Counted from the stretch's first letter, positions 44,416-54,188 are shown. The stretch: 64,000 bases of DNA from Oceanirhabdus seepicola (GCF_023684385.1 NZ_JAGSOJ010000001.1:682001-746000), one strand, 5' to 3'. The notes: a model not told the origin generated them from the letters alone. Program-made: numbers and translations.

Positions 44416-45393
44416 TTATTCTTGTAGATTCGACAGGTGCCTGTCACCAAACTCGAAGTCGAATCGTATCATATCACCTATTTCAAATGGATAACGCTTC
44501 ATTTGTTTTGTAAAACTTTCTGAGATTAGAGACTGTCCTTCCCATGCAAAAGTCACTTGCTGAATGCTACCTAAATACTCAATCCATTCAACACGACCAA
44601 CTAAACTCCCATCAGGAGATAAAACTATCTCTTCAGGCCGGCACATTCTAGTGCACCCTTGAACTTCAAAAAAGTTGCATTTTCCCATAAAACTAGCAAC
44701 AAATTTATTTTTCGGACGCTCATAAACCTCATTAGGAGTTCCTATTTGCTGAACTTCTCCATCTTTCATAATAACAATTCGATCGGCAATAGCCATTGCT
44801 TCTTCTTGATCGTGAGTGACATATACGCTGGTGATGCCAAGCTCTTTTTGAATACTTCTAATTTCTTTTCTCATAGACTGCCTTAACTTTTCATCAAGAT
44901 TACTTAGAGGTTCATCAAATAACAGTACATCAGGTTCTACAACTAAAGCTCTGGCAAGAGCGACACGTTGTTGCTGTCCTCCACTAAGTTCTTGCACCTT
45001 CCTTTTTCCATAATCAGACAACTGAACCTTGTCCATTATTTGCAAAACCTTTTCGCCACGTAAAGCCTTGTTCAATTTCCTCATCTTAAGTCCGTATTCA
45101 ATGTTTTGCTCTACCGTCATATGAGGAAACAATGCATAGCTTTGAAATACCATAGCCGTATTTCTCTTTTGAACTGACCAAGTACTTATTTCATTTTCAT
45201 TGAGATATATTTCACCTTGTTCAAGAGGCATTAATCCAGCAATTAGTTTTAATAATGTAGTTTTACCGCATCCTGAAGGACCTAATAAAGCCACAAGCTC
45301 GCCTTTTTTGATTTCCAAAGAAACATTATTTACAGCTTTTTGATCACCATAATAATGGCTAATCTCTTTTAATTGAATATTTATTCTAACCAC
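44416..45393 (-). CDS. ABC transporter ATP-binding protein (FbpC/PotA type)
   Basis: 325 residues. Walker A LLGPSGCGKTTLLKL, Q-loop MVFQSYALFP, signature LSGGQQQRVALARAL, Walker B VLLFDEPLSNLD. The C-terminal TOBE-like domain starts near CRPEEIVLSPDG. The last residues (FGDRHLSNLQE) are encoded by a palindromic repeat (44429-44448), so the natural end may have been altered. Last gene of the operon; overlaps none. Confidence 0.88.
   Translation of the reverse strand: MVRINIQLKEISHYYGDQKAVNNVSLEIKKGELVALLGPSGCGKTTLLKLIAGLMPLEQGEIYLNENEISTWSVQKRNTAMVFQSYALFPHMTVEQNIEYGLKMRKLNKALRGEKVLQIMDKVQLSDYGKRKVQELSGGQQQRVALARALVVEPDVLLFDEPLSNLDEKLRQSMRKEIRSIQKELGITSVYVTHDQEEAMAIADRIVIMKDGEVQQIGTPNEVYERPKNKFVASFMGKCNFFEVQGCTRMCRPEEIVLSPDGSLVGRVEWIEYLGSIQQVTFAWEGQSLISESFTKQMKRYPFEIGDMIRFDFEFGDRHLSNLQE
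44429..44448. repeat. Palindromic repeat GACAGGTGCCTGTC, copy 1
   Basis: TTCGACAGGTGCCTGTCACC is identical to 59766-59785. The core is a perfect 14-bp palindrome. Here it forms the 3' end of the ABC ATPase gene. Confidence 0.7.
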
Positions 45394-45445
45394 CTCTTAA
45401 TAATCAATTTTAACTCTTCAATCTGGCAGTTCTAATTAGACATAT

Positions 45446-46276
45446 TCAATACTCTATATAGACTGCAGTGGCATCATCATGAGCCTTTAAACGTCTTAAA
45501 GATACCATTTTTTCATCTTCACCCTCATATCCTCTCAACACTTCAATAAGACTTTTGACTCCTTTTGTTCTCATTAACTCCATTAATTCACTACGAGGAT
45601 AATATTTGTCCAAAATACTTACCCCATCACTTGCTAATAGACAGCTAGACCAATAATCAAGGGGATATCTCTTATAAATGCCATTAGCAATTGCGCTTTC
45701 ATCATGACTCAAAATATAATATCCATTCTCAGTATTCATCTTCATACGATTTTTCTTTAATAGTGCCAATTCCTCTTCTGTAAATCCTTTAAATACACAT
45801 TTATTTAATCGATTCGTATTTTTAGACATAAATTGGATTACTTTTTGGTCCAGGGGTTTAATCCTTTCATCTGTTAACACCTCTACTGATTGACCTTCTC
45901 TTTTCAGAGATATCTCAACATCTCCTAGGACAAAACATTCCATGAAGTTTTTATTTTTTCTAACAATTGCGATGCTTGCAGATACTTGTTCCAACTTTGA
46001 CAAACTTTCAACCGGAGTATACTCAGAAAATTCCTCATTAATATCTTTAACACCCTGCTCTAACAGTTTAATTAAGGGTGTTTCCAAATCATCCAAATGC
46101 TCTAGCAAATAATTTTGCCACCAATTTCTCATCCATACCACATCATTTAAAGCGGGAGTAAAATGACAATCGCTAAGAGACGATGCACCATCCATTACAA
46201 AAGCACTTGTAGCAGTCACACCAAAACAATCCTCATTTTCAATTTTTACTGAATGCGTATAACTATCTATTTTCAT
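45446..46276 (-). CDS. PP2C-like serine/threonine phosphatase
   Basis: 276 residues. Metal-binding Asp motifs of the PP2C fold: AFVMDGASS near residue 28, CLLASDGVS near 222, and AHDDATAVYI at the end. N-terminal ENEDCFG is the RxxNED-like start. It sits between permease and ATPase genes of an ABC importer, so it may act on a phosphorylated transporter part, or on a phosphorylated substrate once inside; both are guesses. Confidence 0.8.
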   Translation of the reverse strand: MKIDSYTHSVKIENEDCFGVTATSAFVMDGASSLSDCHFTPALNDVVWMRNWWQNYLLEHLDDLETPLIKLLEQGVKDINEEFSEYTPVESLSKLEQVSASIAIVRKNKNFMECFVLGDVEISLKREGQSVEVLTDERIKPLDQKVIQFMSKNTNRLNKCVFKGFTEEELALLKKNRMKMNTENGYYILSHDESAIANGIYKRYPLDYWSSCLLASDGVSILDKYYPRSELMELMRTKGVKSLIEVLRGYEGEDEKMVSLRRLKAHDDATAVYIEY

Positions 46277-46321
46277 TTCAAATCTCCTCGTAATATTTAT
46301 ATTCTGAAATTAGAATATGCC

Positions 46322-47944
46322 TTATTCCATGAATGTTTGCAATTTTCTTATTAAGCTTGCACCTGCAAAAGTCAATAACAACACTAAGCTTCCATATGCC
46401 ATTGCAAGGCCAATTTCATATTCAAAAATACCATTTACCATGGCAATTGAAAGTGGCTTATTTGAAACAGTATAAAGAAATGCTGAAATTGTATATTCCC
46501 CTAAACTCCTAATAAACACTAATAATAGACCAGCCCAAATACCTGGTGCGATTAAAGGCAATACTACTCTAAAAAAAGTATGAGTTCCTGTTGCTCCTAA
46601 ATTTTTTGAAGCATCACTATATTCATCATTTAACCGTTCATATGACAGAGTTGTAGAACGTACCATCAATGGTAACAAGCTCACAAAGTATGCCAAAGGC
46701 AATAGAATCCATTCTCCAACTAAAGATTTGCTGAATCCATTTATCATATTTATGGCAATTGCACTTGAAGGCATGGCAAAAGGAAGCATAACTAAAAATC
46801 CAATAATCGGTTTTGTTATGGATTTGGTTTTTGTAGTTATATATGCAGCAGGTATTGCTACACTCACTGTAGCTATGCATACCAATAGAGCCATTTTTAG
46901 ACTGTTTCCAAAAGGAGCAAAACTACGAGTTTTCGAAAAAATCTTTAAATAGTTATCGATCCCAAACTCCTTCGGATATATCTCAATCATCCATGTTCCA
47001 GGCTTTACAAAAGAAAGCAGCACAATTGTCAGCACTGGCAATATAATCATCAATACCAGAAGAATAGCTACAATAAACATAATTCCTCTAAATATGCCGT
47101 TCTTAAACTTAACTGGTTCTATATTAGTTCCTCTACTAGACGTCACAAGCGAAGTTTTTCTTTCATAATATCGAGCAATACCTAAATAAGTCATTGCAAA
47201 TATTGAAAGAACCACCACTTGAGCAGCTGCTAATCCTAAATATCTATTAGCCTTTGCCAATAGTATTTGTGTGGTCATTACTTTAAAGCCTCCACCAATA
47301 ATACTTGGTGCTGAAAAGGAGCCAACACCGGTCATAAAGGTAAGTATACTAGACCCAATTAAAGCTGGTGTTATAAAAGGTATTATAATTGTATAAAACA
47401 TTTTCCACGAAGAAGCCCCTAAATTCTTACTTGCTTCAATAACAGAACGATCCAATTGTTTTATTGCTACAGATACGTTCATATAAAAGTAAACATATTG
47501 AGTATATGCATGTACCAGTAATATTCCTTTTAAGCCTGAAAAATGATAAAGAGGCTCCTTCAACTTAAATGTCATTTCCAAAGTTTTAGTCACTAAACCA
47601 CTTTCACCATAGAGTTGAACAAAAGCAAAAACTATAATTAATCCCGGCATTACAAGTGGTAATAATAATATTTTATCCAACACCCTCTTATAAGGGGCAT
47701 CAAAATAATGAACAAAAAATGCTAGGAAAGTGCCTACACCACCACAAACAATTACTGTTAAAAATCCTAGCAGAAGTGTGTTTTTCATAGCAGTTAAATA
47801 CCCTTCTGTTACAAATAAATACTTATAGTTAGCAAAAGAAACACCTAGGTCAGTTTGAACACTGACCATAAGTGTTTTAAGTGCAGGATATAAAATAAAT
47901 AATACTAAAATTGATAGTACACTACCCTTTATTATCTTTTTCAT
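46322..47944 (-). CDS. ABC importer permease, two fused domains (FbpB/PhnU type)
   Basis: 540 residues with about twelve membrane helices. Two EAA loops mark two fused permease domains: EASKNLGASSWKMFYTIIIP in the first half, DASKNLGATGTHTFFRVVLP in the second. This format is common in iron(III) and 2-aminoethylphosphonate importers. Start directly follows the binding-protein gene. Confidence 0.9.
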   Translation of the reverse strand: MKKIIKGSVLSILVLFILYPALKTLMVSVQTDLGVSFANYKYLFVTEGYLTAMKNTLLLGFLTVIVCGGVGTFLAFFVHYFDAPYKRVLDKILLLPLVMPGLIIVFAFVQLYGESGLVTKTLEMTFKLKEPLYHFSGLKGILLVHAYTQYVYFYMNVSVAIKQLDRSVIEASKNLGASSWKMFYTIIIPFITPALIGSSILTFMTGVGSFSAPSIIGGGFKVMTTQILLAKANRYLGLAAAQVVVLSIFAMTYLGIARYYERKTSLVTSSRGTNIEPVKFKNGIFRGIMFIVAILLVLMIILPVLTIVLLSFVKPGTWMIEIYPKEFGIDNYLKIFSKTRSFAPFGNSLKMALLVCIATVSVAIPAAYITTKTKSITKPIIGFLVMLPFAMPSSAIAINMINGFSKSLVGEWILLPLAYFVSLLPLMVRSTTLSYERLNDEYSDASKNLGATGTHTFFRVVLPLIAPGIWAGLLLVFIRSLGEYTISAFLYTVSNKPLSIAMVNGIFEYEIGLAMAYGSLVLLLTFAGASLIRKLQTFME

Positions 47945-49027
47945 CTATTTAGGATCTTTTTCTGTATTTTTAACTTCTGTATCCCATTTTTGCATCCACT
48001 GAGATTGCTTTGCAGCAATATCTGCCCAATCTACATTCATTACCTTGAAAGTAATGTCTTTCATCCACTCTGGTGAATTAGCAATTGCATCAGGATGAGT
48101 TGGCATACGATTAAACTCATTTGCAAACATACTTTGAATTTTTTCACTACCTGCAAATTCTACAAATGCCTTTGCAGCTTCTGGATGTGGTGCATTTTTA
48201 ATAACTGCAATTGCATCTGTTATTACTGGTGACCCACTTTCAGCATCAATTACTTCAAGAGGAATATTATTTTTCACCTTATTATCAATAATATTACTTA
48301 GAGGTGCAAAGCTGATACCCGCTTCTTTTCTACCTAATGCTTGCATCATTAATGACCCGCTGCCATAATACTGTTTTGTATTTCTATCAACAGCCTTCAT
48401 ATATTCCCAACCCTCTTCTAATGCACCTTTTTTTTCATATTGCTGCAATAGAGCTGAATACATAGCTCTTGCTGAAGATGATAAAGCATTTCTAAACACA
48501 AATTGATTTTCATACTTTTCATCAACTAAGTCTGCCCAGTCCTTTGGCGCATCTTCAGTAGATATAACATCCTTATTATAGAACATCATTACTGGAGTTT
48601 TAATAGTTCCAAACCAGTAGTTTTCACTATCTTTAAATAACGAGTCCAATTTTGGTCCCCAAGTTGGTTCAAAAGGTTCAAAAGCATCTTCTTTCTTCAA
48701 ATCCATGAATAATGAAGAAGCTCCTCCAAACATAACATCTGATTGTGGATTCTCTTTCTCAGCACGAACTCTATCAGCTAATTCGCCTTTCAAGTTGATA
48801 AATTCAACTTTAACTCCAGTTTCCTTTTCAAATTCACTAGCTACTAATTCTAACATTGCTTCTCCATGAGTAGAATAAATAACTACCTTATCTTCTAATT
48901 CATTTTTAACTTCTTGCTCTTTTATAGTAGACTGATTATTTTTTTTCTTCTCTGTATTTGAACAAGATGCTAAAGAAAATACCATTCCACCTATAAGAAG
49001 TATACTAATTAATTTTTTTAACTTCAT
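47945..49027 (-). CDS. ABC importer substrate-binding lipoprotein (AfuA/PhnS type)
   Basis: 360 residues from the ATG at 49027 (AAAGGAG upstream). Lipobox VFSLASCSN. Binding fold with VVIYSTHGEAMLELVASEFE, GVKVEFINLKGELADRVRAE, DVMFGGASSLFMDL, and APHPEAAKAFVEFAGS. These match the family of iron(III), thiamin and aminoethylphosphonate binders; the tyrosines of the iron site cannot be placed with certainty. First gene of a four-gene operon. Confidence 0.87.
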   Translation of the reverse strand: MKLKKLISILLIGGMVFSLASCSNTEKKKNNQSTIKEQEVKNELEDKVVIYSTHGEAMLELVASEFEKETGVKVEFINLKGELADRVRAEKENPQSDVMFGGASSLFMDLKKEDAFEPFEPTWGPKLDSLFKDSENYWFGTIKTPVMMFYNKDVISTEDAPKDWADLVDEKYENQFVFRNALSSSARAMYSALLQQYEKKGALEEGWEYMKAVDRNTKQYYGSGSLMMQALGRKEAGISFAPLSNIIDNKVKNNIPLEVIDAESGSPVITDAIAVIKNAPHPEAAKAFVEFAGSEKIQSMFANEFNRMPTHPDAIANSPEWMKDITFKVMNVDWADIAAKQSQWMQKWDTEVKNTEKDPK

Positions 49028-49185
49028 TATAATTTTGTCTCCTTTATATGTAATTATATTCAATATTTATTACAGCATGGCAAATTATAGCACAGTAAAT
49101 GGACTAATTCTATTACTATAGAAAACTTATATAAAGGAAACTTTAACTATAGTTTTTTTCTATAACCAAATAACTTGATTGCAAA

Positions 49186-49229
49186 AAAAAGCTATAAAAT
49201 GCTCTCCTAACAGCACTTTGATAGCTTTT
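49186..49229 (-). terminator. Terminator of yhaM
   Basis: AAAAAGCTATAAAATGCT pairs with AGCACTTTGATAGCTTTT, 8-nt loop. Close copy of the hairpin at 44370-44412. Confidence 0.75.
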
Positions 49230-49266
49230 AATTTAGACTTTTTCTGGTTTTAATTTCACAATCTAC

Positions 49267-50163
49267 TTACATGTATAATTTTGTTCCTATGCGCCTATCA
49301 TACTCAGACCATGTACCTGGTTCAGTTATGTTTCTTACCTGTTCTATTTTATTCATTATTGCATCTACATAATCAGCTAAGTGGACTATATATGCCTCTT
49401 CGGTTTTTGGAACCTTTGGCGATCCATATTCAACCTTTCCATGATGTTGAAGTATACAACTTTTCATTCTCATTTTAAAATCTTCACTATAGATGTCTCC
49501 ACCTACTCTAAAAGCCTCTTCTATCATTGCATTTCCAGTTACAATATGCCCTTCCATTTCACCTAACATCGTAACTGAAAAAGGCCCATTAGTAAAATAC
49601 TCCTCAATCTTTCCAATGTCGTGAAGTTTAGCTCCTAAAACTGCAATTTCTTTATGTCTACAGTCATATCTATCAGCAAGAGTTTTTGCTATATACATTG
49701 CATTTAAGGAATGTTCAGCAAGTCCCCCTAAATAATTATGATGCTGTCTTAATCCTCCAATTCCTTTTTTAAACTTCTCTAAGAAATCATTATTGTTAAA
49801 GAAATACTCATCTAACGCTTTACATTCCTCACATTTAAATACTTCCTCTGATAGAGTTCTCATTTCTTCAATTATATCTTCTATAGGTCTACCAATTGAT
49901 GGAAGATAGTCTTCAAGATTATATTCTTCTTCTTTTTTAAAATGTTGTGCTTTAATACTACCATCCATTTTCCCTTTAATGTATATTATATCTCCTACTT
50001 CTAAAGAATTTCTTTCATCTGGGATGGTTGCCTTAACATCCCCAGTCTTGTCCCCTATGTAAGCAATAAGATTTCCTTCTTCTCTTGCCAACTTTTTAAC
50101 TATCATAAAAGAAGATTTAATATTCATTTTATCCTTTAATTCATTCACAAACTGCTTCTTCAT
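49267..50163 (-). CDS. yhaM: 3'-5' exoribonuclease YhaM family (OB fold plus HD domain)
   Basis: 298 residues. N-terminal OB-fold nucleic-acid-binding part (ATIPDERNSLEVGDIIYIKG), then the HD domain: GGLRQHHNYLGGLAEHSLNA, VLGAKLHDIGKIEEY, ILQHHGKVEYGSPKVPKTEE. YhaM degrades single-stranded RNA and DNA from the 3' end in Firmicutes. Single gene with its own terminator. Confidence 0.92.
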   Translation of the reverse strand: MKKQFVNELKDKMNIKSSFMIVKKLAREEGNLIAYIGDKTGDVKATIPDERNSLEVGDIIYIKGKMDGSIKAQHFKKEEEYNLEDYLPSIGRPIEDIIEEMRTLSEEVFKCEECKALDEYFFNNNDFLEKFKKGIGGLRQHHNYLGGLAEHSLNAMYIAKTLADRYDCRHKEIAVLGAKLHDIGKIEEYFTNGPFSVTMLGEMEGHIVTGNAMIEEAFRVGGDIYSEDFKMRMKSCILQHHGKVEYGSPKVPKTEEAYIVHLADYVDAIMNKIEQVRNITEPGTWSEYDRRIGTKLYM

Positions 50164-50394
50164 TTGTTTTCTCCTTTTCAGTAATTATTGAACTACGCTA
50201 TCTAAAAACAAAAAAAACTTCACAATATTATTTTCTCACTGTGGATAATTTTTATCCTAAAATCGAATATATAAATTTTTTTTATAAATACCCTAACTTT
50301 TTAAAAATCTCTACGTATAAGTATTGTAATCATTTAGAGATAATCAAAACAAAAGATTTATCTTTATAAAATAATTTACTTAGGAGGAATTAAA

Positions 50395-50892
50395 ATGAAA
50401 AGAATATTAAGCTTAGCTATAGCATTTTTATGTGTTTTTTCATTAGTTGGATGTGGAAAGGAAGAAGCTAAAGTACCTAATGTCCCAGTAAAGGATATTG
50501 TAACTGCTATTGAGGGAGAGTTTGATTTAGAGGGATTAATGGAATTAGATTTAACAAGCGAGGAAATGGACGAGCTTTCTAAGTCAATGATAGAAGGATA
50601 TGGTATTAATCCAGAAGATGTTGAAGAAGGAATTATTAAATGTGCTATGATAAATCTTGATGCTAGAGAGTTAGTTATCCTAAAAGCAAAAGACGAATCA
50701 AAGATACCTGACTTAACGGCTGCACTAGAAAAGCGTGTGGAAACTCAATTACAAGCATTTGAAAACTATGTTGTAAAGAACTATGAAATGGTTGAAAATC
50801 ACCTTTTAAAAACAAAAGGAAACTACATTATATTAGCTATATCAGAAGATGTTGAGAAAATAGACGAAATCTTTGAGAATACTTTAAAATAA
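50395..50892 (+). CDS. DUF4358 lipoprotein
   Basis: 165 residues. Lipobox FSLVGCGK at residues ~15-22. The mature part is a DUF4358 domain: VKDIVTAIEGEF, SKSMIEGYGINPEDVEEGI, LEKRVETQLQAFENYV, GNYIILAISEDVEKID. The role of the family is unknown. Its last 44 codons and terminator are present again at 59521-59705, on the far side of the two-component/dlt-like cassette. Confidence 0.85.
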   Translation: MKRILSLAIAFLCVFSLVGCGKEEAKVPNVPVKDIVTAIEGEFDLEGLMELDLTSEEMDELSKSMIEGYGINPEDVEEGIIKCAMINLDARELVILKAKDESKIPDLTAALEKRVETQLQAFENYVVKNYEMVENHLLKTKGNYIILAISEDVEKIDEIFENTLK

Positions 50893-50905
50893 AACAGTAC
50901 ATTAT

Positions 50906-50935
50906 AAGCTCTCTGCTATGCAGGGAGCTTTTTTA
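50906..50935 (+). terminator. Terminator of the DUF4358 gene
   Basis: AAGCTCTCTG/CAGGGAGCTT stem, 5-nt loop, then TTTTATT. Related to the terminator at 59676-59705. Confidence 0.8.
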
Positions 50936-51044
50936 TTATTTGATTTTTTCTTGGTTCACCACGTTTAACTAATTCACCATTAGCATAATAGTTCTGGAAA
51001 AAAGCAGGTAACCCTTTACCTTTACTAAAAACAGATGAATTTTG
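50919..51044 (-). pseudogene. Coding-like orphan fragment
   Basis: A 42-codon open stretch without a start codon reads SVFSKGKGLPAFFQNYYANG, then ELVKRGEPRKNQIIKK. Its residue mix looks like protein, but no family was recognised and it overlaps the terminator. It lies in the 324-bp gap between the DUF4358 gene and the response regulator, which otherwise holds only that regulator's promoter. Confidence 0.25.
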
Positions 51045-51216
51045 CTAATGTCAAACTTTTTAATGCTTAATTAGAGTAATTAATTTTTTAGAAGGTTGCA
51101 TTCTCATTTACAGGATATAATTCTATGATAATAATATTTCTATAGTGTATTCTATGTGCTATAATAAATAAAAATATTTATTAGAATCTAAAATAGAAAA
51201 TGTAAAGGGGAATAGT

Positions 51217-51909
51217 ATGAATAACAGAATTCTTGTTGCTGAGGACAACTCTGAAATATCAAAAGTAATAAAATTATATCTTGAGGTTGAGGGATACGAG
51301 GTATTCATTGCAGATAATGGGCTTGACGGTCTTTCATTAATAAAAGAAAATAAGATTGACCTTGCAATTCTTGATATTATGATGCCCAAAATGGATGGCT
51401 ATGAACTTACACGTGAAATAAGAAAAAACAATAATATGCCTGTTCTAATTTTATCTGCCAAAAATGAGGACATTGACAAAATTTTAGGGCTTAATATCGG
51501 TGCTGATGATTACATCACAAAGCCATTTAATCCTCTTGAAATTGTTGCAAGGGTAAATGCTGCTCTAAGACGGCATTATAAATTAAGTGGAAATGAAAGA
51601 GACAGTGGAGTTTTGAGTCTGGGGGATTTAACCCTTGACACAAACAACTGCCGACTGGTTAAGCAGGAAAAAGAAATCCCATTAACAGCTACAGAATTTA
51701 AAATTCTCGCACTCTTAATGAATGTACCTGAACGAATCTTTTCCAAAGTACAGATAAGCGAGCATATAAAAGGCGAATATTTTGAAACTGATGATAATTC
51801 TGTAACTGTCCATATATCTCACCTGCGTGAAAAAATTGGAATTAATAAAAATGGAAATCAATATATAAAAACTGTGAAAGGTCTGGGATATAAAATTGAA
51901 GATAAGTAG
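51217..51909 (+). CDS. OmpR-family response regulator (VanR-like)
   Basis: 230 residues. Receiver with AEDN pocket, phospho-acceptor Asp53 in AILDIMMPKMDGYEL, LSAKN and TKPFNP. Winged helix with LTATEFKILALLMNVPERIF, VTVHISHLREKIG, and end VKGLGYKIED. Overlaps the kinase gene by 14 nt. The likely targets are the 22-bp-spaced boxes before the dlt-like cassette (54267-54356). Confidence 0.92.
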   Translation: MNNRILVAEDNSEISKVIKLYLEVEGYEVFIADNGLDGLSLIKENKIDLAILDIMMPKMDGYELTREIRKNNNMPVLILSAKNEDIDKILGLNIGADDYITKPFNPLEIVARVNAALRRHYKLSGNERDSGVLSLGDLTLDTNNCRLVKQEKEIPLTATEFKILALLMNVPERIFSKVQISEHIKGEYFETDDNSVTVHISHLREKIGINKNGNQYIKTVKGLGYKIEDK

Positions 51910-53485
51910 AAAAAGATTCGGATTTTTTGGGATAATTGTCCGTAATTTTATCATATTTACTGTGATTGTTTTAACAGTTCTTATTGGTGTGTGTCTTATC
52001 GGTATCACTGTAGTATTATCCCATTTCTCAAATGATTATTCTGTTCCCATTAAGGACAATAAAGAGCTTTTTGTTAAGGGTAATTATGATTCTTTTCAGA
52101 GAGAACGATTACTCGGAGAAGATGGTTATTTTGCTGTTTTTGATGAAAATAACAATGTAATTTACAGAAGTAAAGGCGCTGAATATTTTAATTTAAGTAA
52201 GGAACAAGTAGATTTGATTCCAAATACTGAAGTTGGACTTACAATATCAATAAATGAATATGTGGGTCAAGATAATAATAAATACATTAATGTGGCATAT
52301 GAAACAGTAGATAATGACGATAATACTATAAAATCAAATACAATAGCTGATAGTGATTTTAACATTTTATTTTCAGATGTTCCAAATATAGAAAAAAAAC
52401 TTTCAGAGTTTGACTTTAACCTTTTAACGGGCAGATACCAAAATGAATTTAACATTTCAAAGCTAAGTTATACAGGGAACAGTGGGAAAATCTATAATGT
52501 GGTTTTTTGTCGTAACATTACAGATTCTAAATCTTCTATGAAGATTATTAAATATATTGGATATGGATATATAATTTTCTTTATTGTTGCAGTATTACTT
52601 TTTGTTATCAGCCTTAACAAAAAAGTAAAAGAACCTCTCTTGCTTTTAAGCAATGCAATAGAGAGCATTGCAAAAGGTAAAACTGATAAAACTATTGAAT
52701 ACAAAGGACCAAGAGAATTCGAAGAAATTTGTCATAACTTCAATGATATGGCTTTAAAATTACACGAAACAGAGAAAAAGCGTGTTGGGGCTGAACAAGA
52801 AAAACAAAAGATGCTAGCTGATATTTCTCACGATTTAAAAACACCTATAACTGTTATTCAAGGTTATGCAAAAGCCGTTGTTGATAAAAAAGTAAACGAC
52901 AACGAACGTAGTGATTATCTTAATACCATATACAAAAAGTCTAATTCGCTTGCAGAGCTTATTAATACATTTAGCGAATACAGCAAGCTTGAAAGACCAG
53001 ATTTTAAAATAGAGACTGTAAAAACAAATATCTGTGAATTTTCAAGAAACTATCTCATTGATAAGTATAACGAGCTAGTATTTTTTGGGTTTGAGCTTGA
53101 TATACAAATACCAGATGAAGGTATTTTCTGTATGCTTGACGTATTTCAGATTAAGCGTGTGTTTGAAAATATTATCTCAAACACTGTAAAATATAATGAG
53201 AAAGGAACAATTATTTCATTTGTTCTAGAAAAACAGGAGGATAACTGTATTATTCGTATCGGTGACAATGGTGTTGGAATTACTGATGAGTTGAAGAAAA
53301 TCATATTTAATCCATTTTCTATGGGTGATTCTTCACGCAGTGAACTTAAAGGTTCTGGACTTGGAATGGCTATAGTTAAGAAAATTGTAACTGCCCACAG
53401 GGGAACAATTGAGCTTTTACAAGAAAAGTTGGAGGGGCTTTCTGTAGTATATGAAATTACATTCCCACTAACAGAAAAGGAATAA
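51896..53485 (+). CDS. Sensor histidine kinase
   Basis: 529 residues beginning with TTG at 51896 inside the end of the regulator gene, with GGGATA upstream. Transmembrane helix at about 10-35, extracellular sensor to ~215, second helix, HAMP, H-box ISHDLKTPITVIQGYAKAV with His312, N-box NIISNTVKYN, then GDNGVGIT and GSGLGMAIVKKIVTAHRG. Partner of the preceding response regulator. Confidence 0.92.
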   Translation: MKISRKRFGFFGIIVRNFIIFTVIVLTVLIGVCLIGITVVLSHFSNDYSVPIKDNKELFVKGNYDSFQRERLLGEDGYFAVFDENNNVIYRSKGAEYFNLSKEQVDLIPNTEVGLTISINEYVGQDNNKYINVAYETVDNDDNTIKSNTIADSDFNILFSDVPNIEKKLSEFDFNLLTGRYQNEFNISKLSYTGNSGKIYNVVFCRNITDSKSSMKIIKYIGYGYIIFFIVAVLLFVISLNKKVKEPLLLLSNAIESIAKGKTDKTIEYKGPREFEEICHNFNDMALKLHETEKKRVGAEQEKQKMLADISHDLKTPITVIQGYAKAVVDKKVNDNERSDYLNTIYKKSNSLAELINTFSEYSKLERPDFKIETVKTNICEFSRNYLIDKYNELVFFGFELDIQIPDEGIFCMLDVFQIKRVFENIISNTVKYNEKGTIISFVLEKQEDNCIIRIGDNGVGITDELKKIIFNPFSMGDSSRSELKGSGLGMAIVKKIVTAHRGTIELLQEKLEGLSVVYEITFPLTEKE

Positions 53486-53489
53486 GAAT

Positions 53490-54146
53490 ATGTTTATAAA
53501 AATTAACGAAGTTACTTTGTTTTATCAAAGAATTGGTTTTGGCAATCCTTTGATTATGCTTCATGGGAATGGTGAAACACACGAGATTTTTAATCGTTCT
53601 GTTTCACTTCTTCAAGAATATTTCACTGTATATGCTATTGATTTTAGAGAACATGGTAACAGCTCAAAGGTATCGGAACTGCATTATAAAGATCATGCTG
53701 ATGATATTTATGAGTTTATTAATCAGCTTAATATCAAAAGTCCAGTATACTATGGTTTTAGTGATGGAGGAATTGTAGGGCTTATGCTTGCATCACAATA
53801 TCCTGATTTATTTTCAAAGCTTATTGTAAGCGGTCCTAATATCAATCCCAAAGGGTTAAAAACTTACGCAAGACTTTTCATGAAGTTAGTGTATGGCATT
53901 AAAAAATCTCAAAAAGTTAGAATGATGTTAAATGAACCGGATATATCTATATCTGACCTTTCAAAAATAAAAATACCCACTTATATAACAGGTGGAAGTT
54001 TTGATGTTATTACAAAAAATCATCTTTGCTTAATTCAAGAAAACATAAAAAATAGTGTATTAAAAATCTTTAAGTATCACACCCATAGCAGTTATATTGT
54101 AAATAGTGATATTATAGGAAAATATATCATTGAAGTATGTAAATAA
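53490..54146 (+). CDS. Alpha/beta hydrolase
   Basis: 218 residues. Oxyanion region IMLHGNGETHE, nucleophile Ser91 in YGFSDGG, acid Asp in TGGSFDVI, His in KYHTHSSYI. Starts four nt after the kinase gene and shares its transcript, ended by a terminator. It may act on acyl or aminoacyl esters, which would suit the acyl-transfer cassette downstream; this is inference. The substrate is unknown. Confidence 0.88.
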   Translation: MFIKINEVTLFYQRIGFGNPLIMLHGNGETHEIFNRSVSLLQEYFTVYAIDFREHGNSSKVSELHYKDHADDIYEFINQLNIKSPVYYGFSDGGIVGLMLASQYPDLFSKLIVSGPNINPKGLKTYARLFMKLVYGIKKSQKVRMMLNEPDISISDLSKIKIPTYITGGSFDVITKNHLCLIQENIKNSVLKIFKYHTHSSYIVNSDIIGKYIIEVCK

Positions 54147-54159
54147 ATTATATATATGA

Positions 54160-54188
54160 AAAGATTGCTTAAGAAGCAATCTTTTTTT
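54160..54188 (+). terminator. Terminator of the two-component/hydrolase operon
   Basis: 11-bp stem AAAGATTGCTT and complement, loop AAG, then TTTTTTT. Confidence 0.9.
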
